A DNA stretch of 10,167 nt from Candidatus Zophobacter franzmannii (lineage in GTDB: Bacteria; Cloacimonadota; Cloacimonadia; Cloacimonadales; JAFGVF01). Under the pieces are notes generated by a model. That model searched no databases. It saw nothing but the letters and a program-made list of their open reading frames with translations, and was not told the DNA's origin. This document shows, piece after piece, positions 1 through 7,432 of this stretch. Every line of letters begins with the position of its first letter. Within the stretch, counting starts at the first letter, position 1. The stretch is taken from assembly GCA_030765245.1 (NCBI GenBank), contig JAVCCX010000101.1, positions 1 through 10,167 of the forward strand, given 5' to 3'. A program made the position numbers and the translations under genes.

Positions 1-2
1 AA

Positions 3-518
3 AACTTTAAAAAGCAGAATAGCATGCTCTGTTTTTTCACAGTCCAAGAGCAGCACATTGAGCTTATCCTATCATATCTAAAGAATAATGAAGGTTATAC
101 TGACCTGATTTTTCTTCAAGCTGTTGATTACCTTGAGGAAAACAAATTCATGATGGCTTATATGCTCAATAACCTTGAAAAGGGGATGGATTTAGGAATA
201 AATGTGTTTATTGATAGAGAAAAAGCGGAAATGACATCTATTCACCGATTATGGTCACATGTATGGCAATTTCAGCGAGAGATTCATGAGCTTTATGGTA
301 TCAATTTCCCGGGTTCACCAAGAGTAACTGAATCCTTTGTACTTGAAGGCTGGGAAGAAATGCCGCCTATGCGAAGAGATTTTGATACCATGGAATATGT
401 TGAGCGTACCTTCTATCCGCGTGATGGCCGTGAAACAAGTGATCCTAAAAAGCATATGAAAGAAAAACTCTATAAGAATTATGCCGAAGTCCCTAAAATC
501 AGGAGGGAAAATGATTAA
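3..518 (+). CDS. NuoC-like 30-kDa subunit of a Nuo/Mbx/group-4-hydrogenase-type complex (5' partial)
   Basis: This is the C-terminal part of a complex I 30-kDa (NuoC) family protein, a peripheral-arm subunit that packs against the NuoD-like subunit and carries no cofactor. The frame is open to the window edge. The first ATG (24) has no ribosome binding site and lies inside the conserved fold, so the true start is upstream. The family signature is clear: the WQFQREIHELYGINFPGSP stretch matches the family's ERExxDxxGIxFxGxP motif, and it is followed by MPPMRRDF, equivalent to HPLRKDF. The stop overlaps the next gene by 8 nt, so the two are probably translationally coupled. Pairing with the unusual NuoD-like protein and the ferredoxin-GltD fusion favours a ferredoxin- or NAD(P)H-linked membrane complex over a standard complex I. 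The family is clear; the exact complex type is inferred. Confidence 0.88.
   Translation, partial: NFKKQNSMLCFFTVQEQHIELILSYLKNNEGYTDLIFLQAVDYLEENKFMMAYMLNNLEKGMDLGINVFIDREKAEMTSIHRLWSHVWQFQREIHELYGINFPGSPRVTESFVLEGWEEMPPMRRDFDTMEYVERTFYPRDGRETSDPKKHMKEKLYKNYAEVPKIRREND
501..506 (+). promoter_or_regulatory. Shine-Dalgarno AGGAGG that fixes the start of the NuoD-like gene
   Basis: A perfect AGGAGG lies 4 nt before the ATG at 511. An in-frame ATG at 481 gives a version 10 residues longer, but it lies inside the NuoC-like gene and has no such site, so 511 is the better start. Confidence 0.8.
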
Positions 519-1710
519 GAACTCTGAAAGCAAATACAAAGATTATGTAGCTGATCGCTCAAAATATCCCCAAGAGGAAGATGGAAAAGCTATTATCGAT
601 CTGGATTCTCATAAGTTTACTAAAATCTGGCAAGGACCTCAACATCCCGGCGTAACAGGAAACATGTCTGTTGAGCTGATTGTCAATGGTGATGAAATAG
701 TTGATGCTAAAACCAGAGTTGGTTATCTTCATCGAGGTTTTGAAAAACTCATGGAACGCCGTCGCTATATTCAGTGTTTCCCAATTGTTTGCCGTATTTG
801 CGTTCCAGAACCGGACACCAATGAATATTGTGTTTCAGCAGCTATGGAAGAGTTGGCAGGAATAGAGATACCTGAAAAAGCTAAATGGCTAAGGACATTA
901 AATTTAGAGATGTCACGAGTGACCAGTTTCCTTATGTGGGCTGGTGGTCAGGCAGGTTCTCTGGGAATGAATACTATTCCCCAATGGACAGTAGGAATGA
1001 GAGATTTCTGGTTAGACCTTTTTGAAGAAATGACAGGAGGTCGTGTATATCATATGTACATGATTCCCGGTGGCGTTCGCAAAGACCTTCCCGAAGGTTT
1101 TAGAGATAGAGTAAGAGCTCAAATCATCCAAACCAAGGAGTTATTGGTAGATGTGGAACGAAGCTTTTTTAACAACGCAATAGTAAAATCACGGCTCATC
1201 GGATTGGGACACATTCCCAAAGAGATGATCAGCGAATATGGAATCACAGGTCCCAATGCCCGTGCTTGCGGTGTTGAGAATGATATCAGAATCACAAATC
1301 CATATCTTAAATATCCTGAACTGGAATTGGAGATGATTACCGGTACTGAAAGTGATGCTTATGAACGGGCAAAGTTACGCTATCGCGAACTTCATCAAAG
1401 CCTGAATCTGATATCCCAGATATTGGATAAAATGCCTGAGGGCGGTGAAATTCAAGCTAAGCTTCCCAATGTTCTTCATTGGAAAATACCGGCAGGACAA
1501 ACTTATAAGAGAGCGGAATCTACCAGAGGAGAACATGGTTTTTACATGGTTTCTGACGGAACAAAATACCCTCGAAGAATTTATGCTCGTGGAGCAAGTT
1601 ATACTCATGCGATATCAGTTTTAGAAAAATTAGCATGCAACATTACAATTTCTGATTTGGCAGCATTGATGGTGTCTCTTCATACTTGTCCACCGGAAAT
1701 AGAGAGGTAG
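511..1710 (+). CDS. NuoD-like 49-kDa / hydrogenase-type large subunit with a single CxxC motif
   Basis: This 399-residue protein belongs to the family of complex I 49-kDa subunits and large subunits of group 4 [NiFe] hydrogenases. Near the N-terminus are the family motifs QGPQHPGVTGNM and VGYLHRGFEKLME. Where NuoD has QCxPxxDRLD, this protein has QC..VCRIC (C89, then C94 and C97), so C94-C97 lie at the place of the first nickel-binding CxxC of hydrogenases. At the extreme C-terminus, where hydrogenases have DPCxxCxxR, it ends TCPPEIER with one Cys (C393). A normal four-Cys Ni-Fe site is therefore not expected. Partial loss of this site is a feature I associate with Mbx/Mbs-type complexes, whose large subunit does not act as a hydrogenase. 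The gene overlaps the NuoC-like gene by 8 nt and ends 3 nt before the flavoprotein gene. Which quinone, sulfur compound or other substrate it serves cannot be read from sequence. Confidence 0.87.
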   Translation: MIKNSESKYKDYVADRSKYPQEEDGKAIIDLDSHKFTKIWQGPQHPGVTGNMSVELIVNGDEIVDAKTRVGYLHRGFEKLMERRRYIQCFPIVCRICVPEPDTNEYCVSAAMEELAGIEIPEKAKWLRTLNLEMSRVTSFLMWAGGQAGSLGMNTIPQWTVGMRDFWLDLFEEMTGGRVYHMYMIPGGVRKDLPEGFRDRVRAQIIQTKELLVDVERSFFNNAIVKSRLIGLGHIPKEMISEYGITGPNARACGVENDIRITNPYLKYPELELEMITGTESDAYERAKLRYRELHQSLNLISQILDKMPEGGEIQAKLPNVLHWKIPAGQTYKRAESTRGEHGFYMVSDGTKYPRRIYARGASYTHAISVLEKLACNITISDLAALMVSLHTCPPEIER

Positions 1711-1713
1711 TTT

Positions 1714-3525
1714 ATGAATTTGAAAGATATTATAACCCCATTGACTGTTTGGAAACAAGCAGCAAAAGAACCTTGGACTATCAAAAATCCTCTAACTGAG
1801 CGACCCGGTGCAGATAATTACCGTGGCTTTCATCAAAATGATTTTGATAAATGTATAGGTTGCGGAAGTTGTGAAGAAATTTGCCAGAATGCAGCAATAG
1901 ATTTGGTACAAGTAGAAGGTCAGGAAAGCAAAGATGGGAATAGCGGATTAAGACCAAAAATAGATTACGGACGCTGTTGTTGGTGTGCCTTATGCGTTGA
2001 TATTTGTCCAACAGGTGCATTGACAATGTCCAATGAATATACATGGATTTCCGACAATCCTGATGATTTTCGTTTTGTGCCGGGCAGTGATAAAACTAAA
2101 TGGCAGAACGATGAAAAAGGTTACAAGCGGGATGAGAAAATAGCTCTTCTTGATTTTGACCGTATTGATATGGATGAGTTACATCCTGAAAATCGAGATA
2201 AATCATTTATAGAGATTGTGAAGGGATACAATAAAGAACAGGCCATTAAAGAAGCAGATCGCTGTCTTGAATGTGGTCTTTGCACAGCAACTTGCCCTGC
2301 TCACATGGATATACCTGCATACATTGCAGCAATTCGTGAAGATGACATTGATAACGCATTTAGAATCCTTTATGAAACAAATCCTCTTCCTGAAATTTGT
2401 GGTCGTATTTGTACCCATCGCTGTGAAGATGCTTGTGCATTGCATCATAATGGGGAAGCTCTTGCTATTCGTTGGCTTAAGCGTTACATTGCTGATCAGA
2501 TTCCAGCTGAGAAATATGCAGAAGTATTGGGAACAAAACATCTTGCTGATGATAAATTAGATCAGAAAGTTGCAATAATTGGTGCAGGACCATCGGGTTT
2601 ATCTGCAGCTTACTATCTTGCAATAATGGGTTATCAAGTGAAGATCTTTGAGGCTCTACCTCATAGTGGTGGCATGATGCGTTATGGTATCCCGGAATAT
2701 CGCTTACCGTATGATCAGATAGATAAAGATATAGATTACATAATGTCTCTCGGTGTCGAGATTCAATTTAATACCCGGATAGGCAAAGATATTACTATTG
2801 ATCAACTTCATGCAGATTTTGATTCAGTATATGCAGGGACAGGCCTGCATCTGGGAAGAAGTACCCGCATCCAGGGTTCTGATCATGACAAAGTTTACTT
2901 TGCAACAGATCTATTGCGTGAAGTAGCATTAGGACACGAGATCGATGTAGCTAAGAAAATAGTGGTTATCGGGGGTGGAAATGTGGCAATGGATATTACC
3001 AGAACTCTGGCTCGTTTGCAGAATCAAGCATACGGAAAGGTTGATGTGGTGGCAACATCATTGGAAACTGAAGATATCATGCCTGCTGATCGAGAAGAAA
3101 TCGTCGAAGCACGGGAAGAGAAAGCTATTATCGATCCAGGTTGGGGACCTAAAGAAATTGAGATTAAGAATGAGCAACTAAAAGGACTGCATGCAGTAAG
3201 ATGTCTTAGTGTTTTTGATGAAACTGGAAGTTTCAGTCCTAAGTTTGATGAAAATCAGAAGAAGTTCTTTGAAGCTGATATGATAGTTGAATCTATTGGA
3301 CAAGGTATGGATCTTTCCTATATTTCAGAAGAACTCAAGGTTGGCTTAAAATTTGATCCACGAGGGCGTATCAAAGTCAATGAAGATTTCCAGTCAGATT
3401 TGAAATGGTTGTTTATTGGTGGAGATATTATTCAAGGTCCTGATGTAATTCATGGAATTGCCAACGGTCACATCGCTGCAAAAGCTATTGATAAGTATTT
3501 GAATGGAAACAAGGAGAAATCATGA
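1714..3525 (+). CDS. Fusion of NuoI-like diferredoxin domain with GltD-like FAD/NAD(P)H oxidoreductase
   Basis: This 603-residue soluble flavoprotein should pass electrons between NAD(P)H, FAD and a chain of iron-sulfur clusters. Residues ~40-105 form a NuoI-like domain with two [4Fe-4S] motifs (C47, C50, C53, C57 and C88, C91, C94, C98P). Residues ~175-250 match the N-terminal iron-sulfur domain of glutamate synthase small subunit (GltD), with C184, C187, C190, C194P and C229, C233, C237, C241. Residues ~285-600 hold the FAD-binding GAGPSG (290-295), the NAD(P)-binding GGGNVAMD (420-427) and the C-terminal GGD (569-571) with the second flavin-contact region. Four clusters are predicted in all. 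No glutamate synthase large subunit is nearby. The position directly after NuoC/NuoD-like genes says the protein is the electron-input module of that complex, replacing NuoEFG. It starts 3 nt after the previous stop with a modest GAGAGG ribosome site and overlaps the next gene by ATGA. Direction of electron flow and NADH versus NADPH preference are not decided by sequence. Confidence 0.9.
   Translation: MNLKDIITPLTVWKQAAKEPWTIKNPLTERPGADNYRGFHQNDFDKCIGCGSCEEICQNAAIDLVQVEGQESKDGNSGLRPKIDYGRCCWCALCVDICPTGALTMSNEYTWISDNPDDFRFVPGSDKTKWQNDEKGYKRDEKIALLDFDRIDMDELHPENRDKSFIEIVKGYNKEQAIKEADRCLECGLCTATCPAHMDIPAYIAAIREDDIDNAFRILYETNPLPEICGRICTHRCEDACALHHNGEALAIRWLKRYIADQIPAEKYAEVLGTKHLADDKLDQKVAIIGAGPSGLSAAYYLAIMGYQVKIFEALPHSGGMMRYGIPEYRLPYDQIDKDIDYIMSLGVEIQFNTRIGKDITIDQLHADFDSVYAGTGLHLGRSTRIQGSDHDKVYFATDLLREVALGHEIDVAKKIVVIGGGNVAMDITRTLARLQNQAYGKVDVVATSLETEDIMPADREEIVEAREEKAIIDPGWGPKEIEIKNEQLKGLHAVRCLSVFDETGSFSPKFDENQKKFFEADMIVESIGQGMDLSYISEELKVGLKFDPRGRIKVNEDFQSDLKWLFIGGDIIQGPDVIHGIANGHIAAKAIDKYLNGNKEKS
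3511..3521 (+). promoter_or_regulatory. Ribosome binding site AAGGAGAAATC of the ferritin-like gene
   Basis: AAGGAG lies 6 nt before the ATG at 3522, inside the end of the flavoprotein gene. The same 14-nt string AAGGAGAAATCATG starts the flavodiiron gene at 8111-8124. The start codon overlaps the upstream TGA as ATGA, which points to coupled translation. Confidence 0.75.
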
Positions 3526-3974
3526 GAGAACTTAATCTGAAAGAGATAATCAGCTATGCTAAGAAGATTGAATTTGAAAGCTTCGGTTTTTATAAAAATG
3601 CAGCTGAAATGGTTAGTGATAAAAGTGTAAAAGATATTTTGGAACAATTGGCTAGTGATGAGACTGGTCATTATAATAGATTGCGTAGTTTAGAAGAAGA
3701 GGAATCTATCTCTAAGGATAATCTGGAGAAGAGTCTTCAGATGGATTCAGACCTTCTTGAATTGCTGGTTAACTCCGATAAAATTGAACCTGGTTTTACA
3801 GGAGAAGAAGTTTTGAATATTGCTTTGAAGCGAGAGATTAATACTGCAAAAGCCTATGAAATGTTTCTAACTTTTACATCATTAAACCAAGTAGCAATAG
3901 AGATATTTGAACAACTCAGGTTGCAAGAACTGGGACATATTACAAAAATCGAAAATAGACTGAAAAAGGTCTAG
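3522..3974 (+). CDS. Ferritin-like/rubrerythrin-type diiron protein
   Basis: This is a 150-residue four-helix-bundle protein with a complete set of diiron ligands: E17 in helix 1 (7 residues before Y24), E47xxH50 in helix 2, E105 in helix 3 (again 7 before Y112) and E136xxH139 in helix 4. This repeated pattern is that of the rubrerythrin/ferritin-like superfamily. There is no C-terminal rubredoxin domain (no CxxC pairs at all), so it is not a full rubrerythrin and would need an outside electron donor. Family members reduce hydrogen peroxide, oxidise iron or act as redox partners. It has no signal peptide or membrane helix and is probably cytoplasmic. It is coupled (ATGA overlap) to the iron-sulfur flavoprotein gene, which suggests protection of the clusters or use of that flavoprotein as donor. 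This functional link is inferred. It is the last gene of the operon. Confidence 0.82.
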   Translation: MRELNLKEIISYAKKIEFESFGFYKNAAEMVSDKSVKDILEQLASDETGHYNRLRSLEEEESISKDNLEKSLQMDSDLLELLVNSDKIEPGFTGEEVLNIALKREINTAKAYEMFLTFTSLNQVAIEIFEQLRLQELGHITKIENRLKKV

Positions 3975-3988
3975 TTTTCTACTTATAC

Positions 3989-4041
3989 ATAGGGCTTTTC
4001 GCAATCTTTAACAATAGGTTGTGTAATAGCCCTATTTTTGT
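3989..4041 (+). terminator. Hairpin plus T run ending the redox operon
   Basis: Perfect 8-bp arms ATAGGGCT (3989-3996) and AGCCCTAT (4028-4035) are followed at once by TTTTTGTTT. The loop is long (31 nt) but contains a small ACAA/TTGT inner pair. Position 15 nt after the last stop fits a rho-independent terminator. The AT-rich stem and long loop keep confidence moderate. Confidence 0.6.
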
Positions 4042-4137
4042 TTATCTACAAAATTAAGAAATCAACTGTGATTTATTAGCTGTTTAACATTTATATCTTT
4101 AACCTCCGGGTGAGCTAGTTACTTCATCATCTTTCGT

Positions 4138-4224
4138 AGAGCGACGGCCCTCAGTTGCTCTGTAAACAACTCTTGCACTCAATTCCCCTCCTACTTTAGA
4201 TTGGAGGGGTGTCGCTGAAAGCGA
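4138..4224. repeat. Cluster of three adjacent palindromes (MITE-like or repeat remnant)
   Basis: Three hairpins lie in a row: AGAGCGAC (4138-4145) with GTTGCTCT (4154-4161), one G-T pair; CCCCTCC (4185-4191) with GGAGGGG (4203-4209), perfect; and TCGCT (4212-4216) with AGCGA (4220-4224), perfect with a GAA loop. The order CCCCTCC...GGAGGGGTGTCGC...GCGATGGGGTGG resembles an intergenic repeat I know from several Bacteroidota and candidate phyla, often beside DUF559 endonuclease-like genes. That comparison is from memory. No endonuclease gene is present here. Confidence 0.55.
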
Positions 4225-4316
4225 TGGGGTGGTTGTTATACTTCTATTCCCTGCCATTTCTCTTCTCTTTGCATTATGCTCCAGCATTTCTCTTTGTATT
4301 GAACATAATCCCTGCA

Positions 4317-4353
4317 TTCTTTCGTGCCCTTTTCGTGTATTTAGTGGTTGAAA
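4317..4353 (-). repeat. CAC-type intergenic repeat, inverted copy
   Basis: Read on the minus strand this 37-nt stretch begins TTTCAACCACTAAATACACG and continues to CACGAAAGAA. It differs from the copy at 7433-7468 only by one substitution and a GGG/TT difference in the middle. Such AACCAC..CACGAA..CACGAA repeats occur in many genomes near GxxExxY/DUF559-type genes (from memory). None of those genes is in this window. Confidence 0.7.
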
Positions 4354-4377
4354 CACTCTTTCTTTCCCTCTCCCTGA

Positions 4378-4551
4378 CAATCCCAACACCTACACAGCGC
4401 AATTCGCAATAACATAGAACAATTAACACTCAATTCCGACATCGACAAAGAATATATCAACACAGTGGCATTTGCAAGTAGTTACACCATTTTAGACAAC
4501 TTAGAAGCCATTTCCCAATCTGTTGAGAATGGCGTAAAGGGGGAAGTTTGA
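4378..4551 (+). pseudogene. Orphan 57-codon reading frame without start, probable gene remnant
   Basis: After an in-frame stop at 4375-4377 the frame is open to TGA at 4549-4551. The last ~35 residues (DIDKEYINTVAFASSY, ILDNLEAISQSVENG) have a protein-like, amphipathic composition, quite unlike the repeat-derived frames around it. There is no ATG, GTG or TTG with a ribosome site at a sensible place, so it looks like the tail of a gene whose front was lost next to the inverted repeat. I do not recognise a family. It could also be a chance frame. Confidence 0.3.
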
Positions 4552-4678
4552 CTACGTAAATGATTGAAGAAACAAGAGTTTAATTACAAAATAGCGTCAG
4601 AATCCTTGACAAGAATTAAGCTAATAATGGGAGTGTGACCTTAGATTTGTTTGTTACAAGAGTTTAACAGAGCAAAAA

Positions 4679-4684
4679 TATAAT
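4679..4684 (+). promoter_or_regulatory. TATAAT -10-like box before the kinase gene
   Basis: A perfect TATAAT lies 32 nt before the kinase ATG. The best -35-like hexamer, TTGTTA (4651-4656), is 22 nt away, which is too far for a standard promoter. In a region this AT-rich the match may be chance, so the call is tentative. Confidence 0.35.
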
Positions 4685-4716
4685 AAATAGTCCTCATTCA
4701 AATATCGGAGCGATAT

Positions 4717-7368
4717 ATGCAAAATAAACCTAGTCTTGAGATGTTACAATTGTGTTTTGATAATTCACCCATGGCGACGCAGGTTATGTCTCCAGATGGT
4801 AAGTTTGCCTACGTGAATAGTGCGTTTACTGATATTTGGAAAGTTACATTAGAGGATTTAGGCGATCAAAACATCTTCGACGATAAGATTATTCAACTAA
4901 AGGATGTATTACATCTAGTAAAAAGAGCCCTCAAAGGCGAATCTATCGAGTTCCCATTAACACCAATCATTACTTATAAATCACCTGATAAAACTATTTG
5001 GATCCGTACCAAAACTTACCCATTGTTCAATGACGATAATGAAATTTCATATATTGTAGTAATGCATGAAGATGTAACTAAGAGAAAGCTTATTGGAAAA
5101 GCACTCAAGGAGAGTGAAAAACTACTAAATACAATTATTAATTTTCTTCCTGCTTATGTTTGGTTGAAAGATGTTGATGGTATTTTTCTCACATGCAATA
5201 ATAACTTTGAGCAATTCTATGGGGCAACAAGAAAAGAGATAGTTGGTAAAACTGATTACGATTTTGTTCCCAAGGAGCTTGCAGATTTCTTTAGAAAGAA
5301 AGACATTGAAGCCATTACGAAAGGTCATGAAAGCATTAATGAAGAAGAAGTGACACTCGCCAGTACGGGTAAGAAAATACTGTTTGAAACAACCAAAAAG
5401 CCAATTTATGATTCTGATGGGAATTTGGTTGGAGTTCTCGGTATAGGTAAGGATATCACTGAGAGGAAGCATGCTGACGAAACCCTCCGAATTAGCGAAG
5501 CAAGATTAAAAAACGCACAGAGAATTGGGCATGTTTGGAATTGGGAATACAATCTTGAAACTAAGGAATTCTGGACATCTGAGGAAGGAAATAGACTATA
5601 TGGATTCGACCCAAAATCGAAAAATCATACAACTGAAGAAGTAGAGAATTGCATACCTGAAAGAGAGAGAGTTCATCAAGCCTTGGTTGATTTGATTGAA
5701 CAAGATGCACCTTATGACCTCGTCTTTGATATAATTCGGTACGATACCGAAGAAAAGAGAACAATCCATTCACTTGCTATCTTGGAGAGAGATGAAAACA
5801 ATACACCTATAAAAGTCACTGGGGTTATCCTAGATATTACTGAAATAAAGAAATCAGAAGAGCAATTGAGGTTAAATAACTTTAGATATAAACAAGCCCA
5901 AAAATTAGGGCATGTTGGGAATTGGGAGTATGACTTAGTGACTAACATGTACTGGGGTTCAGAGGAAACTAAAAGAATCTGGGGTTTTAGTGTTGAAGAA
6001 GAAGAGTTTTCACCTGAGGTTATTGAAGAAAGTTTGGTAGAACTCGATAGGGTTGGTAAAACATTTAATGATCTGATACAATTCAACAAACCTTATGACA
6101 TTATCTTCGATATTAAAATACACGATTCTGAAACAATACAGACTCTACATGCTATTGCAGTGCGTGAAACTGACGATTTAGGTATTCCAATCAAAGTTAT
6201 TGGCACAGTTCAGGATATCACTGAATTAATCAAAGTGAAAAAAGAGGTCAGCAATACAAATCAAAGACTAAAACTTGCTACTGAATCCGCAGATATTGGT
6301 ATTTGGGATCTCGATTTGACGAATAACGAGCTAATTTGGGACGAGAGAATGCTCAAATTCTATGGTATTAAAAGAGATGACTTCAATAATCAGTACACAG
6401 ATTGGGAATCTCGAGTTCATCCTGATGACTTACCACATGCAATAGTAGAATTTGATGCAGCCATCAAAGGAGATCGTGAGTTTAACACAATTTTCAGGAT
6501 ACTAAGACCTAATAAAGAAACTAGATTCTTAGAGGCTAGTGCAGTTGTTATCTGGGATGAAAATCAGAAGCCTGTTCGAATGACGGGTGTCAATATCGAT
6601 ATAACAGATCGAGTAAATATAGAGAATGAACTTGAAAAGCATAGAATGCATCTTGAAGAATTAGTATCTGAGAGAACCGTGGAACTTCAAGAAGCTATCA
6701 AAGAGATGGAGAGTTTCTCCTACTCTGTATCCCATGACCTAAGAGCGCCACTCAGGGCAATAAGTGGATTCTGTAGCTACCTTGTTGAGGACTACCGTGA
6801 CAAGCTTGATGAGGAAGGGCAACGACTGTTAAAGATCATTACCGATAATGCAGTTAGAATGGATTTGCTGATAACAGATATTCTAAACCTTTCAAAAGTA
6901 TCCCGTGCTGAAATTAAAACTACTGAAACTGATATGGAAACCTTTGCACTTAGTACATATCTTGCAATTGCTACTGATGTGGAACAAAGTGAATTTGAAT
7001 TCATTGTGAATGAAATGCCAAAAGCTTCCTGTGATCCCAAGGCTATAAAGCAAATATGGAGTAATCTGATTACCAATTCCCTAAAGTATAGCTCCCAATC
7101 AGAGATTAAACGCATTGAGATTGGTAGTTATGAAAAAGAAGAATACCATGTGTTCTACATCAAAGACCAGGGAGTAGGTTTTGATCAACAATATGAGAGA
7201 AAACTCTTTGGAGTCTTTCAAAGATTACATAATCTTCAAGACTTTTCCGGAAACGGAGTAGGACTTGCAATTGTAGAAAGATTGGTTAAGAAACATGGTG
7301 GGCAAATCTGGGGAGAAGGCGAAGTTGGGAAGGGTGCTACATTCTACTTCTCATTGCCTAAGAAGTAA
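4717..7368 (+). CDS. Five-PAS-domain cytoplasmic sensor histidine kinase
   Basis: This 883-residue protein senses an unknown signal and should phosphorylate itself on His. PAS domains lie at about residues 5-124, 134-251, 263-376, 390-503 and 517-631; most end in the usual DxT or DIT(E/D) linker (119-121, 246-249, 373-376, 500-503, 628-631). A short helical linker (~633-665) leads to the HisKA dimerisation domain with SVSHDLRAPLRAISGF, where H673 is the expected phospho-acceptor. The HATPase domain shows the N box (N783, N787), G1 box DQGVGFD (D817, G819, G821), F box LFGVFQRLH (830-838) and G2 GNGVGLAIV (845-853). No membrane helix, signal peptide, receiver or HPt domain is seen, so it is a soluble kinase that needs a separate response regulator; none lies beside it. 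PAS3 and PAS4 are alike at a fixed 127-residue offset. GGAG (4707-4710), 6 nt upstream, supports the start. PAS domains may bind haem, flavin or nothing, and none of this is readable here. Confidence 0.93.
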   Translation: MQNKPSLEMLQLCFDNSPMATQVMSPDGKFAYVNSAFTDIWKVTLEDLGDQNIFDDKIIQLKDVLHLVKRALKGESIEFPLTPIITYKSPDKTIWIRTKTYPLFNDDNEISYIVVMHEDVTKRKLIGKALKESEKLLNTIINFLPAYVWLKDVDGIFLTCNNNFEQFYGATRKEIVGKTDYDFVPKELADFFRKKDIEAITKGHESINEEEVTLASTGKKILFETTKKPIYDSDGNLVGVLGIGKDITERKHADETLRISEARLKNAQRIGHVWNWEYNLETKEFWTSEEGNRLYGFDPKSKNHTTEEVENCIPERERVHQALVDLIEQDAPYDLVFDIIRYDTEEKRTIHSLAILERDENNTPIKVTGVILDITEIKKSEEQLRLNNFRYKQAQKLGHVGNWEYDLVTNMYWGSEETKRIWGFSVEEEEFSPEVIEESLVELDRVGKTFNDLIQFNKPYDIIFDIKIHDSETIQTLHAIAVRETDDLGIPIKVIGTVQDITELIKVKKEVSNTNQRLKLATESADIGIWDLDLTNNELIWDERMLKFYGIKRDDFNNQYTDWESRVHPDDLPHAIVEFDAAIKGDREFNTIFRILRPNKETRFLEASAVVIWDENQKPVRMTGVNIDITDRVNIENELEKHRMHLEELVSERTVELQEAIKEMESFSYSVSHDLRAPLRAISGFCSYLVEDYRDKLDEEGQRLLKIITDNAVRMDLLITDILNLSKVSRAEIKTTETDMETFALSTYLAIATDVEQSEFEFIVNEMPKASCDPKAIKQIWSNLITNSLKYSSQSEIKRIEIGSYEKEEYHVFYIKDQGVGFDQQYERKLFGVFQRLHNLQDFSGNGVGLAIVERLVKKHGGQIWGEGEVGKGATFYFSLPKK

Positions 7369-7432
7369 TTAACTCAAAACAACGTGGTGTTGAGCAGTTT
7401 TGGATAACGGTGATAAGTTAAAGAAAATACAT

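Larger units (their letters stand above)
4042..4716. other. 675-nt intergenic region of decayed repeats between the redox operon and the kinase gene
   Basis: I see no intact gene here. The stretch holds a palindromic repeat block (4138-4224), an inverted CAC-type repeat (4317-4353), a 57-codon orphan frame (4378-4551) and a -10-like box (4679-4684). Open frames on both strands between 4099 and 4412 run through the palindromes and the repeat and look accidental. Several insertions and deletions have probably piled up here. Confidence 0.6.

Noticed and set aside
481..510. Earlier ATG for the NuoD-like gene
   Set aside because: It has no ribosome site, whereas AGGAGG stands 4 nt before 511.
511..1710. 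Active [NiFe] hydrogenase large subunit
   Set aside because: The C-terminal CxxC is missing, so the standard four-Cys Ni-Fe site cannot form.
1714..3525. Glutamate synthase small subunit as the job of the fusion protein
   Set aside because: No GltB-like gene is near, and the added NuoI-like domain and Nuo-type neighbours point elsewhere.
4099..4412. Open frames on both strands in the gap as genes
   Set aside because: They read through palindromes and a known-type repeat, with low-complexity or unnatural peptides and no ribosome site.
4606..4628. TTGACA with TAATAAT as a promoter
   Set aside because: The two boxes are only about 10-11 nt apart, and no better -10 lies at 16-18 nt.
7373..7394. 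Terminator after the kinase gene
   Set aside because: The stem is short with mismatches and no T run follows.
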